From positions 992,001 through 1,056,000 of the forward strand of contig NZ_CP051293.1 of assembly GCF_013170805.1 (NCBI RefSeq): 64,000 bases of DNA, in the 5' to 3' direction. Under the pieces are notes generated by a model, which ran no database searches, was not told the origin of the DNA, and saw only the letters and a list, made by a program, of their open reading frames with translations. Origin of the DNA: Mesorhizobium sp. NZP2077 (GTDB lineage Bacteria; Pseudomonadota; Alphaproteobacteria; Rhizobiales; Rhizobiaceae). Shown here piece after piece: positions 45,365 to 55,808 of the stretch (the stretch's first letter is position 1; the number at the start of each line of letters is the position of its first letter). Position numbers and translations under genes: made by a program.

Positions 45365-45661
45365 TTAACTAGCCGCCGGCTTGTTGAACGTCCAGTTCCA
45401 CTGGCGGATTTCGACGCTTTCGAACAGCCCGGCCTTGGCATAGGGGTCGGCGGCCGACAAGGCCTGCGCGGCGGCCAGATCGGGCGCTTCGACGACCACG
45501 AGGCTGCCATTGGGCTTGCCGTCGGCATCGAGGAACGGACCGGCAAAGGCCAGTTTCTTCTCCGCATTCAGGCCTTCGAGGAAGGCGACATGCACGGGCC
45601 GCGTGTCGAGGCGCACCTGCAGGCTTCCGGGCTTGTCCTTGCAAACAAAAGCAAACAGCAT
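45365..45661 (-). CDS. YciI-like protein
   Basis: 98 residues: DKPGSLQVRLDTRPVHVAFL with the conserved Arg/His region, AGPFLDADGKPNGSLVVVEA, and YAKAGLFESVEIRQW. YciI/YCII fold (dimeric alpha/beta barrel). Exact role unknown. Same strand as gpsA, with 25 bp between. Confidence 0.9.
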   Translation of the reverse strand: MLFAFVCKDKPGSLQVRLDTRPVHVAFLEGLNAEKKLAFAGPFLDADGKPNGSLVVVEAPDLAAAQALSAADPYAKAGLFESVEIRQWNWTFNKPAAS

Positions 45662-45686
45662 TGTCTTCTCTCCACAGTGGTCGGGA

Positions 45687-46700
45687 TCAATCGTTGGTTT
45701 CGGTCTTCAGCGGCCGGGTCATCAAGGCCGTTACGGCCTGGCGGATGGTGATGGTGCCGTCCAGTATGGCGGCGACGGCGGCGATGATCGGCGCGTCGAT
45801 GCCGCGCTCCGCGGCGATGCGGGCGGCGATCGCCGCTGTCGGCACGCCCTCGGCCAGCGGCAGCCCGGCAAGCGCCTTGCCTTGCCCGAGCGCCAGCCCA
45901 TAGGCGAAATTGCGCGATTGCGCCGACGAGCAGGTCAGCAGCAGGTCGCCAAGGCCGGAAAGGCCCATCAAGGTCTCTGGCCTGGCGCCGAAGGCGGCAC
46001 CGATGCGGCGCAGCTCGACGAAGCCGCGCGTCACCATGGCGGCCTGGGCGCTGGCGCCGAGCCCGGCGCCGGTGACGGCACCTGCGGCAATGGCAAAGAC
46101 GTTCTTCAGGGCGCCGCCGATCTCGACGCCGATCAGGTCGTCGCTCGAATAGCAGCGCAGGTTCTCGGCGGAAAAGCGGGCGGCAAGGTCGGCGGCAAGC
46201 GCCTCGTCGCCGGCGGCGACCACGACCGCTGTCGGCAAGCCCCTGGCAACATCGGTGGCGAAGCTCGGGCCCGACAGCGCGGCGACCGGGTTTCGCGGCA
46301 GGATCTCCTCGACGATTGCCGACAGCAAGGCGCCGGTGTCGCGCTCGATGCCCTTGGCACAGAGAACAAGCGGGATGCCAGGAGGCATATGGTCTTTCGC
46401 CGCCGCCAGCGTCGCCCGCAAGGACTGCGCCGGCGTCACCGCCAGCACGCAATCGGCGCCAGCGAGCGCTGCCTTGATGTCTGATGTTGCCTCGATGCCG
46501 GGCGCAATCGCAATGCCGGGCAGATAGCGCGGGTTCTCGCCACGGCCGATCGCGGCCACGGTTTCCGGGTCGCGCGCAAACAGCCGCACCGCATGGCCGG
46601 CGCGCAGCATGGCCAGCGCCAGCGCCGTTCCCCAGGCGCCGCCGCCGAGCACGGTGACGCGCCAGCTGCCTTTGCCCGGATCGTTGGCTCGACCAATCAT
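45687..46700 (-). CDS. gpsA: Glycerol-3-phosphate dehydrogenase [NAD(P)+]
   Basis: Makes sn-glycerol-3-phosphate for phospholipids from dihydroxyacetone phosphate. 337 residues. NAD site [16 protein letters not shown] at the N-terminus, [38 protein letters not shown], catalytic Lys region [15 protein letters not shown], and [13 protein letters not shown]. The ATG overlaps the tsaD stop by 4 bp. Confidence 0.96.
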   Translation of the reverse strand: MIGRANDPGKGSWRVTVLGGGAWGTALALAMLRAGHAVRLFARDPETVAAIGRGENPRYLPGIAIAPGIEATSDIKAALAGADCVLAVTPAQSLRATLAAAKDHMPPGIPLVLCAKGIERDTGALLSAIVEEILPRNPVAALSGPSFATDVARGLPTAVVVAAGDEALAADLAARFSAENLRCYSSDDLIGVEIGGALKNVFAIAAGAVTGAGLGASAQAAMVTRGFVELRRIGAAFGARPETLMGLSGLGDLLLTCSSAQSRNFAYGLALGQGKALAGLPLAEGVPTAAIAARIAAERGIDAPIIAAVAAILDGTITIRQAVTALMTRPLKTETND

Positions 46701-47785
46701 GCCTTGGCTCCGCGACGGCCGGAACCGACCATCGGCGCCGAGATGCTGTCCAGCGGCCAGCGCGAGCGCGGCACGAAATCGAAGCCGTTTTCCTGCGCCA
46801 TGCCTTTCCTGAGCCGTTCGATGCCGGCCCAGGCGATCATCGCGGCATTGTCAGTGCAAAGTTTCAGCGGCGGCGCGACGAAGGTGAAGCCGGCGTCAGT
46901 GCAGAGCCGCTCCAGCGTTGCCTTGATGGTGCGGTTGGCGGCGACGCCACCGGCAACCACCAGCGCGGGCTTTTCCGTGCCGGGGAATGTCTGGCTGAAG
47001 CGGGCCAGGGCGCGCGAAACGCGGTCGGCCAGCGCATCGGCGACCGCCGCCTGGAACGAGGCGCAGATGTCGGCGACATCCTGGTCGCTCAGCGGCTCGA
47101 TGGCCGTTGCCGCCTGGCGCACGGCGGTCTTCAGGCCGGAGAAGGAGAAGTCAGGCTGCGGCGAGCCCTTCATGGGCCGGGGGAAGGCAAAGCGTGAGGC
47201 ATTGCCGCTCTGTGCCGCCTTTTCGACATTCGGCCCGCCGGGATAGGGCAGGCCAAGCATCTTGGCGGTCTTGTCGAAGGCTTCGCCGAGCGCGTCGTCG
47301 ATGGTGGTGGCCCAGCGCTGATAGTCGCCGACGCCGCGCACGGCGAGGATTTGCGTGTGGCCGCCGGAGACCAGCAGCAGCAGATAGGGGAAATCGAGCC
47401 CATCGGTCAGCCTTGCGGTCAAGGCGTGGCCTTCGAGGTGGTTGATGGCGATCAGTGGCTTGCCTGCCGCAGCCGCAATCGCCTTGGCCGTCATCAGCCC
47501 GACGATCAGGCCGCCGACCAGGCCGGGGCCGGCGGTGGCGGCGATGGCATCGATATCCGCAAGGGCCGTGCCCGAATCGGCAAGGGCCGCCTCGATGATG
47601 CCGTCCAGCGCCTCGACATGAGCGCGCGCGGCGATCTCCGGCACGACACCACCGAAGGCGGCATGCTCCTCGATCTGGGAAAGCACGACGTTGGACAGGA
47701 TTTTCGGCGCGGAGTCGCCCTCCAGCGCCACGACACTGGCGGCGGTCTCGTCGCAACTCGTCTCAATGCCCAGAACGCGGATCAA
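46697..47785 (-). CDS. tsaD: tRNA N6-threonylcarbamoyltransferase TsaD
   Basis: Catalytic subunit of the t6A37 modification complex. 362 residues, TTG start at 47785 ([15 protein letters not shown] follows at once). Metal ligands in [10 protein letters not shown], then [51 protein letters not shown], and [19 protein letters not shown] gcp/tsaD-gpsA pair diverging from hemC is a conserved alphaproteobacterial arrangement. Confidence 0.96.
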   Translation of the reverse strand: MIRVLGIETSCDETAASVVALEGDSAPKILSNVVLSQIEEHAAFGGVVPEIAARAHVEALDGIIEAALADSGTALADIDAIAATAGPGLVGGLIVGLMTAKAIAAAAGKPLIAINHLEGHALTARLTDGLDFPYLLLLVSGGHTQILAVRGVGDYQRWATTIDDALGEAFDKTAKMLGLPYPGGPNVEKAAQSGNASRFAFPRPMKGSPQPDFSFSGLKTAVRQAATAIEPLSDQDVADICASFQAAVADALADRVSRALARFSQTFPGTEKPALVVAGGVAANRTIKATLERLCTDAGFTFVAPPLKLCTDNAAMIAWAGIERLRKGMAQENGFDFVPRSRWPLDSISAPMVGSGRRGAKA

Positions 47786-47939
47786 TTCGTCGCTATCCCA
47801 AGAGATTGTTTATCGGGCCTTTCCCCTTTAGGAGAATGCCCGGAAAGGCCTCGGTTATTTTAGCCGCATTTCTGCGACGCCAAGTGGCTCCACCTGGCTG
47901 CAAAATGCTCCGGCCGGGGGTTATCACGGACGGCGCGTC

Positions 47940-48866
47940 ATGCAAACAACCTTGAAAATCGGAACACGCGGCAGCCCGCTGGCGTTGGCCCAGGCGCATG
48001 AAACCCAGGCGCGGCTGATGGCCGCGCATAGCCTGCCGGCGGAAGCGTTCGAGGTCGTCGTCATCTCGACCAGCGGCGACCGCATCCAGGATCGACCGCT
48101 GTCGGAGGCGGGCGGCAAGGGCCTGTTCACCAAGGAGATTGAGGAAGCGCTGCTCGCGGGTGCGATCGACATCGCCGTGCATTCGTCGAAGGACATGCCG
48201 ACGCAACTGCCCGAAGGCCTGGAGCTCTCCGCCTTCCTGCCGCGCGAGGACGCGCGCGATGCCTTTGTCGGCAAGGCGGTGAGGACGATCTCCGAACTGC
48301 CGCACGGGACAAAAATCGGCTCGTCGTCGCTCAGGCGGCAAGCACTGATCCGCCGCATGCGGCCGGATCTCGACGTGGTGATGTTCCGCGGCAATGTGCA
48401 GACGCGGTTGCGCAAGCTAGACGAAGGGGTCGCCGCCGGCACCATCCTCGCCTATGCCGGGCTGAAGCGGCTGGGGCTCGAACATGTCGTTACCGACCTG
48501 ATACCGCTCGACATCTTCCCACCCGCACCCGGACAGGGCGCGATCGGCATCGAGACCCGCGTTGGCGACCGCGACGCCGAAAGGATGCTGGTGGCGATCC
48601 ATGACGTGCCGACCGGACAGGCGCTGGCTTGCGAGCGCGCCTTCCTGGCCGCACTCGACGGCTCCTGCCGCACGCCGATCGCCGGCTATGCGGCGATCGA
48701 GGCCGGAAAGCTCTCTTTCGCAGGCCTGATCATCTCGCCAGATGGCACCCAGTCGCACACGGTCGAGTTGCAGGGGCCAGCGCAGGATGCCGCCCGCATT
48801 GGTAATGAGGCCGCGCGGACGGTGCGGGCCAGGGCCGGCGAAAAATTCTTCGACGGCTGGCTCTGA
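47940..48866 (+). CDS. hemC: Hydroxymethylbilane synthase
   Basis: Polymerises four porphobilinogens into hydroxymethylbilane (heme pathway). 308 residues. Motifs: [71 protein letters not shown], and the cofactor Cys in [16 protein letters not shown] at 47940. hemD follows at 2 bp, so both are coupled. Confidence 0.96.
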   Translation: MQTTLKIGTRGSPLALAQAHETQARLMAAHSLPAEAFEVVVISTSGDRIQDRPLSEAGGKGLFTKEIEEALLAGAIDIAVHSSKDMPTQLPEGLELSAFLPREDARDAFVGKAVRTISELPHGTKIGSSSLRRQALIRRMRPDLDVVMFRGNVQTRLRKLDEGVAAGTILAYAGLKRLGLEHVVTDLIPLDIFPPAPGQGAIGIETRVGDRDAERMLVAIHDVPTGQALACERAFLAALDGSCRTPIAGYAAIEAGKLSFAGLIISPDGTQSHTVELQGPAQDAARIGNEAARTVRARAGEKFFDGWL

Positions 48867-48868
48867 AG

Positions 48869-49585
48869 ATGCTTCGCGTCCTGGTGACCAGACCGAAACC
48901 GGGCGCATCGCGCACGGCGCGGCGGCTTCAGGAAATGGGATTCCAGCCGGTTGTTCTCCCGCTGACCGAAACTGTGGCCTTGCCGGTCGATGCCGAACTC
49001 ATTCCAGATGATACTGTCGCCGTTGCTGTCACCAGCGCCAATGCCGTGCGCCATGCTTCAAAAGAGGTGATCGCGGCGCTTGCTGCTCTGCCTTGCCATG
49101 CGGTGGGGGCGAGAACCGCTGAAGCGGCGCGCAAGATGGGTTTCTCTACGGTCATCGAAGGCGCCAGTGATGCCGAGGCGCTGGCCGACAGCATTGCGGC
49201 GGCGGTTTCCGGCAAGGCAATCGCCTATCTCTGCGGACGCGTGCGGTTTCCGGTGTTTGAGCAGCGGCTGGAAGCGGTTGGTGTCCAGGTCCGCGTCGTG
49301 GAGACGTATGATACGATCCCGGTGCGTTATTCGGACGAGGCCATCGTTGCACTGCTGTCCGGCGAACCGGTCGATGCGGTGCTGCTCTATTCGGCCAAGG
49401 CGGCGGCCGCGATGCAGGTTCTGGCCAAACGGCTTGCTCTGCAAGAGGCCTTTGAAAAGACGCGTTTTTTCGTGCTTTCCGCGCGCATCGCCGCTGCCTT
49501 CAACGACGGCGCTGGCAAAGCAATCGGCATTGCCGCACGGCCCGACGAGGAGGCGCTGCTGGCACTTTTGCGGGTGCTGCCCTGA
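48869..49585 (+). CDS. hemD: Uroporphyrinogen-III synthase
   Basis: Closes and flips ring D to make uroporphyrinogen III. 238 residues, as usual weakly conserved. Features: RVLVTRPKPGASRTARRL at the start, the LPLTETVALPV segment, AVTSANAVRHAS, ESYDTIPVRYS-like VVETYDTIPVRYSDEA, and VDAVLLYSAKAAAAMQVL. It directly follows hemC. Confidence 0.92.
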   Translation: MLRVLVTRPKPGASRTARRLQEMGFQPVVLPLTETVALPVDAELIPDDTVAVAVTSANAVRHASKEVIAALAALPCHAVGARTAEAARKMGFSTVIEGASDAEALADSIAAAVSGKAIAYLCGRVRFPVFEQRLEAVGVQVRVVETYDTIPVRYSDEAIVALLSGEPVDAVLLYSAKAAAAMQVLAKRLALQEAFEKTRFFVLSARIAAAFNDGAGKAIGIAARPDEEALLALLRVLP

Positions 49586-49694
49586 GCCGCGTCATCACAC
49601 CGCCCCTTTTCACCGCTTGGTGATGTGCTAGACCCTTTCTGAACCATCACGCGCCGCCAGGCGTTGAGACGAAGCGAATTTGCGGAGCCCCGGC

Positions 49695-51161
49695 ATGGTC
49701 AAGACGCCGAAGATGCGACACTCGAAAAGCCGCCGCGAGCCGGTGACCATCGATCTCGAGCCGGGCGCCGTCTCCCGCATCGTCGACGAGGATGCCGCCA
49801 GGCCGGAGTCTGACGCCGAAGAAGCGCTGGTGGAGACCACCTCTCAAGCAGAGATTCCTGAAGAGCCGGTGCATGCCGACCAAGCCGATCTCGAGCCTTG
49901 GGAGCATGCCGATACCGCCGCAGCATCGCTCGAAGCAAACACATCTGCGGAGGCCAAAGCCAACGAGCCGGAGCTGCCCTATCCCGGTTCTGATGCGCCA
50001 GCCAATCGCGCCAAGGCCTCCGACTACAATTTCGAGGACGCATCGGCGAAGCGCAGCGACGACAGCAAGGAAAAAACCGAGACACGGGGCGAAAAGATGG
50101 CGCCGACACCTCCTCCGGCAAAGCGTGGCGGCCTCAACGGTATTGCCGCCGGCATTATCGGGGGTGTCATCGCGCTGGTCGGCGCCGGCGGCCTGCAATT
50201 TGCCGGCCTGCTCGGAGCGCCGGGTTCCGGCGCCGGTGTCACGCTCGACGGCGTCAATGGCGAGATTGCTTCGCTGAAAAGCGACATTGCCGGCCTGAAG
50301 GAGGGCGGCGGCAACAACGATGCAGCGGCCAAGGTGGTAGGGCTTTCCTCGGGGCTGGAGCAGGTAAAGGCCGATGTCGCGGCGCTGAAATCGGCGGTCG
50401 AACAAGGTGGCGCGGGCGACAATGCCGGGCTCGCCGCCCTTGGCGACAAGGTCAAGCAGATCGAAACCGCGGTCGCTGCCCTCGGCAAGGCCGGCAGCGC
50501 AGCACCGCTCGATCTTGGCCCGCTCAACGAAAAGCTGGCCAGCCTCGATGCGCTGGTGAAGTCGGCGGGCGAAGCGGCGAAGGCGCAGGATGGTAGGCTC
50601 ACCGCGCTGGAGCAGTCGGTATCGCAGCTTTCCGGCAAGGTCGAGGCGGCGGCAGGACAGCCGAAGATCGCGCTCGCCATAGCCGCGTCGGCTTTGAAGT
50701 CGGCGCTCGAACGCGGCGCGCCGTTCTCGGCGGAACTCGATACGCTGGCTGCGATTTCACCCGACGCGCCGGAGCTCGCGACCTTGCGGCCCTATGCCGA
50801 AAAGGGCGTGCCGACCCGCACCGAGATCGCCTCGCAGATGGATGCCGCCGCCAATGCCATGGTCGCCGCTGCTACACCGGTCGATCAGAATGCCGGCTTC
50901 CTGCAGAACCTGATGTCGAGTGCCGAGTCGCTGGTCAAAGTCCGGCCGATCGGCGCCGTCGAAGGCGCCGGAGCGCCGGAAACGGTGGCGCGCATGGAAG
51001 TGGCGGTCACCCAGGGCGACTATGCCAAGGCGCTCAGCGAGTATGACAAACTGCCCGAAGCGGTGAAGGCGGCGGGTGCCGACTTTGCCGGCAAACTGAA
51101 GGCGCGCATCGAGGTCGAAACCCAGGTCGACGCATTGATCTCCCGCGCGATGAAGGCATGA
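49695..51161 (+). CDS. Mitofilin/MICOS-like inner-membrane protein
   Basis: 488 residues from ATG 49695 (GGAG upstream); a TTG at 49680 is an alternative. Long acidic N-terminal cytosolic tail (about 1-140), one membrane helix (NGIAAGIIGGVIALVGAGG, about 150-172), a helical coiled-coil stalk (repeated ADVAALKSAVEQ-like heptads, about 190-330), and a C-terminal mitofilin-type helical domain. Alphaproteobacterial homologues lie between hemD and hemY and shape the inner membrane. Same operon as the hem genes. Confidence 0.82.
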   Translation: MVKTPKMRHSKSRREPVTIDLEPGAVSRIVDEDAARPESDAEEALVETTSQAEIPEEPVHADQADLEPWEHADTAAASLEANTSAEAKANEPELPYPGSDAPANRAKASDYNFEDASAKRSDDSKEKTETRGEKMAPTPPPAKRGGLNGIAAGIIGGVIALVGAGGLQFAGLLGAPGSGAGVTLDGVNGEIASLKSDIAGLKEGGGNNDAAAKVVGLSSGLEQVKADVAALKSAVEQGGAGDNAGLAALGDKVKQIETAVAALGKAGSAAPLDLGPLNEKLASLDALVKSAGEAAKAQDGRLTALEQSVSQLSGKVEAAAGQPKIALAIAASALKSALERGAPFSAELDTLAAISPDAPELATLRPYAEKGVPTRTEIASQMDAAANAMVAAATPVDQNAGFLQNLMSSAESLVKVRPIGAVEGAGAPETVARMEVAVTQGDYAKALSEYDKLPEAVKAAGADFAGKLKARIEVETQVDALISRAMKA

Positions 51162-51171
51162 GGGCAACACG

Positions 51172-52773
51172 ATGATCCGCCTGCTCGCCTTCCTCATCGT
51201 CGTTTTCGCGCTCGGGCTGGGCTTTGCCTGGTTGGCCGACCGGCCGGGCGACATGGTCGTCACCTTCAACGGCTATCAGTACCAGGTCAGCTTGATGGTG
51301 GCGGCGGTGGCCGTCGTTACCGTCGTTGCCGCTGTGATGATCCTGTGGTGGCTGGTCAAGTCGCTGTGGAACAGCCCTTACACCATCTCGCGCTATTTCC
51401 GCGTGCGCCGCCGCGACCGTGGCTATCAGGCGCTGTCGACGGGCATGATCGCAGCCGGCGCCGGTGACGGCGCGCTGGCCCGCAAGAAGACCAAGGAAGC
51501 GGCCAAGCTGATCCGTTCCGACCAGGAACCCCTGATCCATCTGCTCGAAGCGCAGGCCTCGCTGCTCGAGGGCGACCATGAAGGCGCGCGCCAAAAGTTC
51601 GAGAGCATGCTCGACGATCCCGAAATGCGCCTGCTCGGCCTGCGTGGGCTCTATCTCGAAGCCGAACGGCTGGGCGACCGCAACGCCGCCCGGCACTATG
51701 CCGGTCGCGCCGCCGCCGTGGCGCCGCAACTGGCCTGGGCTGCCGAATCGACGCTGGAAGAGCTGACCGCGCGCGGCGACTGGGATGGGGCCTTGAAACT
51801 GGTCGACGCGCAGAAGTCTACGCGGCAGATCGAACGCGACGCCGCTAACCGCCGCCGCGCCGTGCTGTTGACCGCCAAGGCGCAGGCGCTCGCCGGCAGC
51901 GATCCTGCGACGGCAAGGACGGCGGCACTGGAGGCGAACAAGCTCCGGCCGGATTTCGCGCCTGCCGCCGTTGCCGCCGCCGCCGCCCTGTTCAAGCAGA
52001 ACGACGTGCGCAAGGGCTCGAAGATCCTCGAGACAGCGTGGAAGGCCGAGCCGCATCCGGAGATCGCCGAGCTCTATACCCATGCAAGGCCGGGCGATGC
52101 CGTGCTCGATCGGCTCAACAGGGCTAAGAAATTGCAGGAGATGAAGAAGAACCACGCCGAATCGTCGATGACGGTGGCGCGGGCCGCACTCGACGCGCAG
52201 GATTTCCCGACTGCCCGCCGTGAGGCCGAGGCGGCGATCCGGATGGACCGCCGCGAGGGTGCCTATCTGCTCCTGGCCGATATCGAGGAGGCCGAGACCG
52301 GCGACCAGGGAAAGGTACGGCAGCTGCTGTCCAAGGCGGTGCGGGCGCCGCGCGACCCGGCCTGGGTCGCCGATGGCGTGGTGTCGGAGCGCTGGGCGCC
52401 GGTATCGCCGGTCAGCGGTCGGCTGGACGCCTTCGAGTGGCGCGCACCGATGGAGCGGCTTGGCCAGTTGATCGACAGCCGTGACGAGGCGCCGGACGCT
52501 GCAGTTGTCGCAATCGAAGCGCCGATCAGACCGGTGTCGGAAAAGCCGATCGACGTCGTCGATCATGCTGTCCAAGGCAGCGAGGCCGCGGGCAAAGGAA
52601 CCGATAGAAGCGAAGACCACGTCACGCCGGTCACGGCCGCTGCCTTCGCGGCCGTGCCGACCGATGCGGAGGCCGTCGAGCCGGCGGAAGAACTGGCGCG
52701 CTTGCCGGACGATCCAGGCGTCGATCCGGACGAGGAAGCGGAAAAGTCGCCACGCCGGTTCCGGCTGTTTTGA
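51172..52773 (+). CDS. HemY-like membrane TPR protein
   Basis: 533 residues. Two membrane helices (about 1-20 and 42-65), the HemY N-terminal segment (WLADRPGDMVVTFNGYQYQVS, WWLVKSLWNSPYTISRYF), then TPR-like helical repeats (about 100-360) and an acidic low-complexity tail to the end. The family is named for its position in heme operons; a catalytic role is not established, and it is not the protoporphyrinogen oxidase HemY of Bacillus. Starts 10 bp after the mitofilin-like gene. Confidence 0.88.
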   Translation: MIRLLAFLIVVFALGLGFAWLADRPGDMVVTFNGYQYQVSLMVAAVAVVTVVAAVMILWWLVKSLWNSPYTISRYFRVRRRDRGYQALSTGMIAAGAGDGALARKKTKEAAKLIRSDQEPLIHLLEAQASLLEGDHEGARQKFESMLDDPEMRLLGLRGLYLEAERLGDRNAARHYAGRAAAVAPQLAWAAESTLEELTARGDWDGALKLVDAQKSTRQIERDAANRRRAVLLTAKAQALAGSDPATARTAALEANKLRPDFAPAAVAAAAALFKQNDVRKGSKILETAWKAEPHPEIAELYTHARPGDAVLDRLNRAKKLQEMKKNHAESSMTVARAALDAQDFPTARREAEAAIRMDRREGAYLLLADIEEAETGDQGKVRQLLSKAVRAPRDPAWVADGVVSERWAPVSPVSGRLDAFEWRAPMERLGQLIDSRDEAPDAAVVAIEAPIRPVSEKPIDVVDHAVQGSEAAGKGTDRSEDHVTPVTAAAFAAVPTDAEAVEPAEELARLPDDPGVDPDEEAEKSPRRFRLF

Positions 52774-52826
52774 TTTTGGCCATCGGGTGATTTGACTTGG
52801 CCTTTGGGCCGTTTGGGAATGGATTG

Positions 52827-53306
52827 ATGTTCGAACGCGTTCTGTCGTTTCTCAGGGATCTACCAGCCGGCTCCAGCGCGCATGCCAGCACGGATGATCC
52901 GCGCGTCGCGGCTTCGGCGTTGCTCTACCATGTGATGAATGCCGACGGCGTGCGCCAGGATGTCGAATGGGAGCGGTTCAAGGCGGTGCTCTCCGAAAGC
53001 TACTCGATCAGCGGCGCCGAACTCGAAGCGCTCGCCGCCGCCGGTGAGCGTGCCGACAACGAGGCGATCGATCTCTATGCCTTCACCAGCGTGCTCAAGC
53101 GTCATCTCGATGCGGAGGGGCGCAAGGCCTTCATCGGCCTGATGTGGGAGATCGTCTATGCCGATGGCGAGCTGCATGAGCTCGAGGACAATACGGTCTG
53201 GCGTGTCGCCGAACTGATCGGCGTCGAGCGTCACGACCGGGTCGAGGCGCGCCGCAAAGCGGCGGCGCAGGCGCCTGGTGCGCGTGGAACGTCGAGCGAC
53301 GAATAG
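52827..53306 (+). CDS. TerB-like cytosolic protein
   Basis: 159 residues from ATG 52827. All-helical TerB/tellurite-type domain: RVAASALLYHVMNADGVRQDVEWERFKAVLSE-type metal loop (MNADG), and a second DGELHELEDN loop. Such loops may bind divalent metal. Follows the HemY-like gene by 53 bp, likely on the same transcript. Compare the membrane-anchored TerB-like protein at 28529. Confidence 0.82.
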   Translation: MFERVLSFLRDLPAGSSAHASTDDPRVAASALLYHVMNADGVRQDVEWERFKAVLSESYSISGAELEALAAAGERADNEAIDLYAFTSVLKRHLDAEGRKAFIGLMWEIVYADGELHELEDNTVWRVAELIGVERHDRVEARRKAAAQAPGARGTSSDE

Positions 53307-53325
53307 ACGGGGATCTCGCCTGACG

Positions 53326-54042
53326 ATGCCGCGCCAAACGAGTTCGAAGCCAAAAATCCTGATCGTGCTGCATCAGGAGAATTCGAGCCCCGGACGCGTC
53401 GGCCACATGCTGCTCGAAGAGGGTTTTGAGCTCGACATCCGCCGCCCGCCACTCGGCGACACCTTGCCGGAAACGCTGGATGGCCATGCCGGCACGGTAG
53501 TGTTCGGCGGACCGATGAGCGCCAATGACGACGACGAATTCGTCCGCCGCGAGACCAACTGGCTGGAAATTCCGCTCAGGGAAAACCGGCCATGTCTCGG
53601 CATCTGCCTCGGCGCGCAGATGCTGGTCAATCATCTCGGCGGCAAGGTCGAGGGGCACGGTGAAGGGCTGGTCGAGATCGGCTGGTATCCGCTCAAGGCG
53701 ACCGAGGCCGGCAGGAATTTGATGCACTGGCCAGACATGGTCTACCAGTTCCACCGCGAAGGCTTTTCATTGCCAAGAGACGCGACGCTGCTGGCGACGG
53801 CCGATACCTATCCCAACCAGGCCTTTCGCTACGGCGACAATGCCTGGGGCATCCAGTTCCATGGCGAACTGACAAGGGTGATGATGCAGCGCTGGGTGGT
53901 GCGTGGCGCCCATCGCTTCGAATTGCCGGGCGCGCAGCCCGGCCGCGATCACCTTGGCGGCCGGCTGATCTGGGACATGCATCTGAAGCGCTGGCTGGAC
54001 GAGTTCTTGCGGATGGTGTTCGGGACGCCGGTGGTGCGATAG
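53326..54042 (+). CDS. Class-I glutamine amidotransferase domain protein
   Basis: 238 residues from ATG 53326. GuaA-like domain: ILIVLHQENSSPGRVGHML, VVFGGPMSANDDDEF, nucleophile Cys in CLGICLGAQMLVNHLGG, VEIGWYPLKAT, and catalytic His-x-Glu in GIQFHGELTRVMMQRW. Stand-alone; acceptor or glutamyl substrate unknown. No partner synthetase is nearby. Confidence 0.9.
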   Translation: MPRQTSSKPKILIVLHQENSSPGRVGHMLLEEGFELDIRRPPLGDTLPETLDGHAGTVVFGGPMSANDDDEFVRRETNWLEIPLRENRPCLGICLGAQMLVNHLGGKVEGHGEGLVEIGWYPLKATEAGRNLMHWPDMVYQFHREGFSLPRDATLLATADTYPNQAFRYGDNAWGIQFHGELTRVMMQRWVVRGAHRFELPGAQPGRDHLGGRLIWDMHLKRWLDEFLRMVFGTPVVR

Positions 54043-54063
54043 CTCCCTCTCTCCAGCAATTCT

Positions 54064-54372
54064 CTAGGGTTCGAGCACCGGCCGCAGGAAGCTGCGCTCA
54101 TAGCTGAGAATGCTGCGATTGCGCTTTTCCGTTTCGAACACCTCCTGGCATTCCGGGTCGGCAGCCATCCGCTTGCGATAGTCCTCGTAGTCGGCAAGGC
54201 TCGGAAAGCTGAACATGGCATAGGCGATATTGTTTGCTCCTTCGCTCGGAAGGAAATAGCCGTGATGGTTGCCGCCCAGGCGATTGACCAGACCGATCCA
54301 GCGACGGCCATAGTCTTCAAACTCGGCAAGCTTGTAAGGGTCGATGACATATTTCAGGTAACAGGTGATCAT
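54064..54372 (-). CDS. NIPSNAP family protein
   Basis: 102 residues from ATG 54372 (AGGAA upstream). Ferredoxin-like NIPSNAP fold: MITCYLKYVIDPYKLAEFE, NHHGYFLPSEGANNIAYAMFS, SLADYEDYRKRMAADPE, and RSFLRPVLE. Role unknown. Follows the MFS gene on the same strand, 38 bp away. Confidence 0.9.
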   Translation of the reverse strand: MITCYLKYVIDPYKLAEFEDYGRRWIGLVNRLGGNHHGYFLPSEGANNIAYAMFSFPSLADYEDYRKRMAADPECQEVFETEKRNRSILSYERSFLRPVLEP

Positions 54373-54410
54373 GGGAGTTCCTGTGGCAGGGTGATGTATC
54401 TTGCTGAGTG

Positions 54411-55649
54411 TCAGTTTCGCCCGCTGAGGTGGCGCACCTTGCGCAATTGCGGGAACAGATACGCCCACAGCCCGGCGACCGCGATGGCGCCGACGCCGCC
54501 GATCACCACCGCCGGCACGGTGCCGATCAGCGCCGCCATGGTGCCGGCCCGGAATTCGCCGACTTCGTTGGAGGCACCGACGAAAACCTGGTTCACGGCA
54601 TTGACGCGGCCGCGCACCTCGTCCGGCGTCCACAACTGGATGAGCGTCTCCCTGATATAAACACTGAACATGTCGGTGGCGCCGAGAAGGGCCAATGCGA
54701 CGATCGACAGCCAAGTGACGGTCGACAGGCCGAACAATACGGTGCAGGCGCCGAATGCCGCGACGAAGCCGAGCATGATCTTGCCGGCATTGTCGCGAAG
54801 CGGGTGCCCGGCCAGCCAGACCGCGACGCAGATGGCGCCGATGCCGGGCGCGGAGCGCAGCAGGCCGAGGCCCCATGGGCCGAGTTCAAGAATATCGCGC
54901 GCATAGACCGGCAACAGCGCCGAGGCGCCGGACAGGAGCACGGCGAAGAGGTCGAGCGAGATGGCGCCAAGCACGATCTTCTCGCTCCAGATGTAGCGGA
55001 AGCCGGCAAACAGCGTCTCCATCGTCGGCTTGTCGGTGGCGGTCTGCTGGGCAGGCTTGGGAATGGTGAAGATCAGCAGACCAGCCACCAGCATCAGCAC
55101 AGAGGCGACGGCGTATGCAGCCTCCGGCGAAACGCCGTAGAGCAGGCCGCCGGCGACCGGCCCAACGATGGTTGCCGTCTGCCAGGCGGACGAGTTCCAG
55201 GCAATCGCATTGCCGAAATCCTCCGGCGGCACCAGATTGGCGAACAGCGACGACGAGGCCGGTCCGTAAAAGGCACGCGCCATGCCGAACAGCGCCAGAA
55301 CGACGAAGATCGGCAGCGGACTGACGAGGCCGCGCACCGTGAAGTACAGGAGAACGAGCGCGCAGCTCGCCTCGACCACCGTTGCCAGCGCCATGATCAG
55401 CCGGCGGCCGAAGCGGTCGGCGACGACGCCGGTGACCAGCACCAAGAGCAGCGAGGGCAGGAACTGGACGATGCCGACAATGCCGAGGTCGAAGGGGTCG
55501 CGCGTCAGATCATAGATCTGCCAGCCGACCGCGACGGACACGATCATGGTGGCGAAAGTGGTGAGGAAACGCGCCGTCCAGTAGCTGAGGAAGGCTTTGT
55601 GCCGGAAGGCGGCGTAACGCTGCTCCGGTGAAGTTTGTACTGATGTCAT
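54411..55649 (-). CDS. MFS transporter, EntS-like
   Basis: 412 residues from ATG 55649 (a longer frame to 55730 lacks support). Twelve membrane helices. MFS motif A is seen as VTGVVADRFGRRLIM (about 75-89), PLPIFVVLALFGMARAFYGPASSSLFANLVP resembles the EntS/enterobactin exporter group, and the second half repeats with PDEVRGRVNAVNQVF. Likely exports small molecules; substrate unknown. Confidence 0.88.
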   Translation of the reverse strand: MTSVQTSPEQRYAAFRHKAFLSYWTARFLTTFATMIVSVAVGWQIYDLTRDPFDLGIVGIVQFLPSLLLVLVTGVVADRFGRRLIMALATVVEASCALVLLYFTVRGLVSPLPIFVVLALFGMARAFYGPASSSLFANLVPPEDFGNAIAWNSSAWQTATIVGPVAGGLLYGVSPEAAYAVASVLMLVAGLLIFTIPKPAQQTATDKPTMETLFAGFRYIWSEKIVLGAISLDLFAVLLSGASALLPVYARDILELGPWGLGLLRSAPGIGAICVAVWLAGHPLRDNAGKIMLGFVAAFGACTVLFGLSTVTWLSIVALALLGATDMFSVYIRETLIQLWTPDEVRGRVNAVNQVFVGASNEVGEFRAGTMAALIGTVPAVVIGGVGAIAVAGLWAYLFPQLRKVRHLSGRN

Positions 55650-55808
55650 GGAGAGGCCCCGTTGCGATGGCATTGATCGGCGGGGCACTTCCCAGAAGGG
55701 CGCTGGTCCGACCAATGGAACGTCTAACAAAGTTCGCGGCGGGATGTGCGTTAAAATCAGGCCTGGATCAAGGGATTTTCATGCTGTTCCTTCGATCGCA
55801 TAAGGAAG

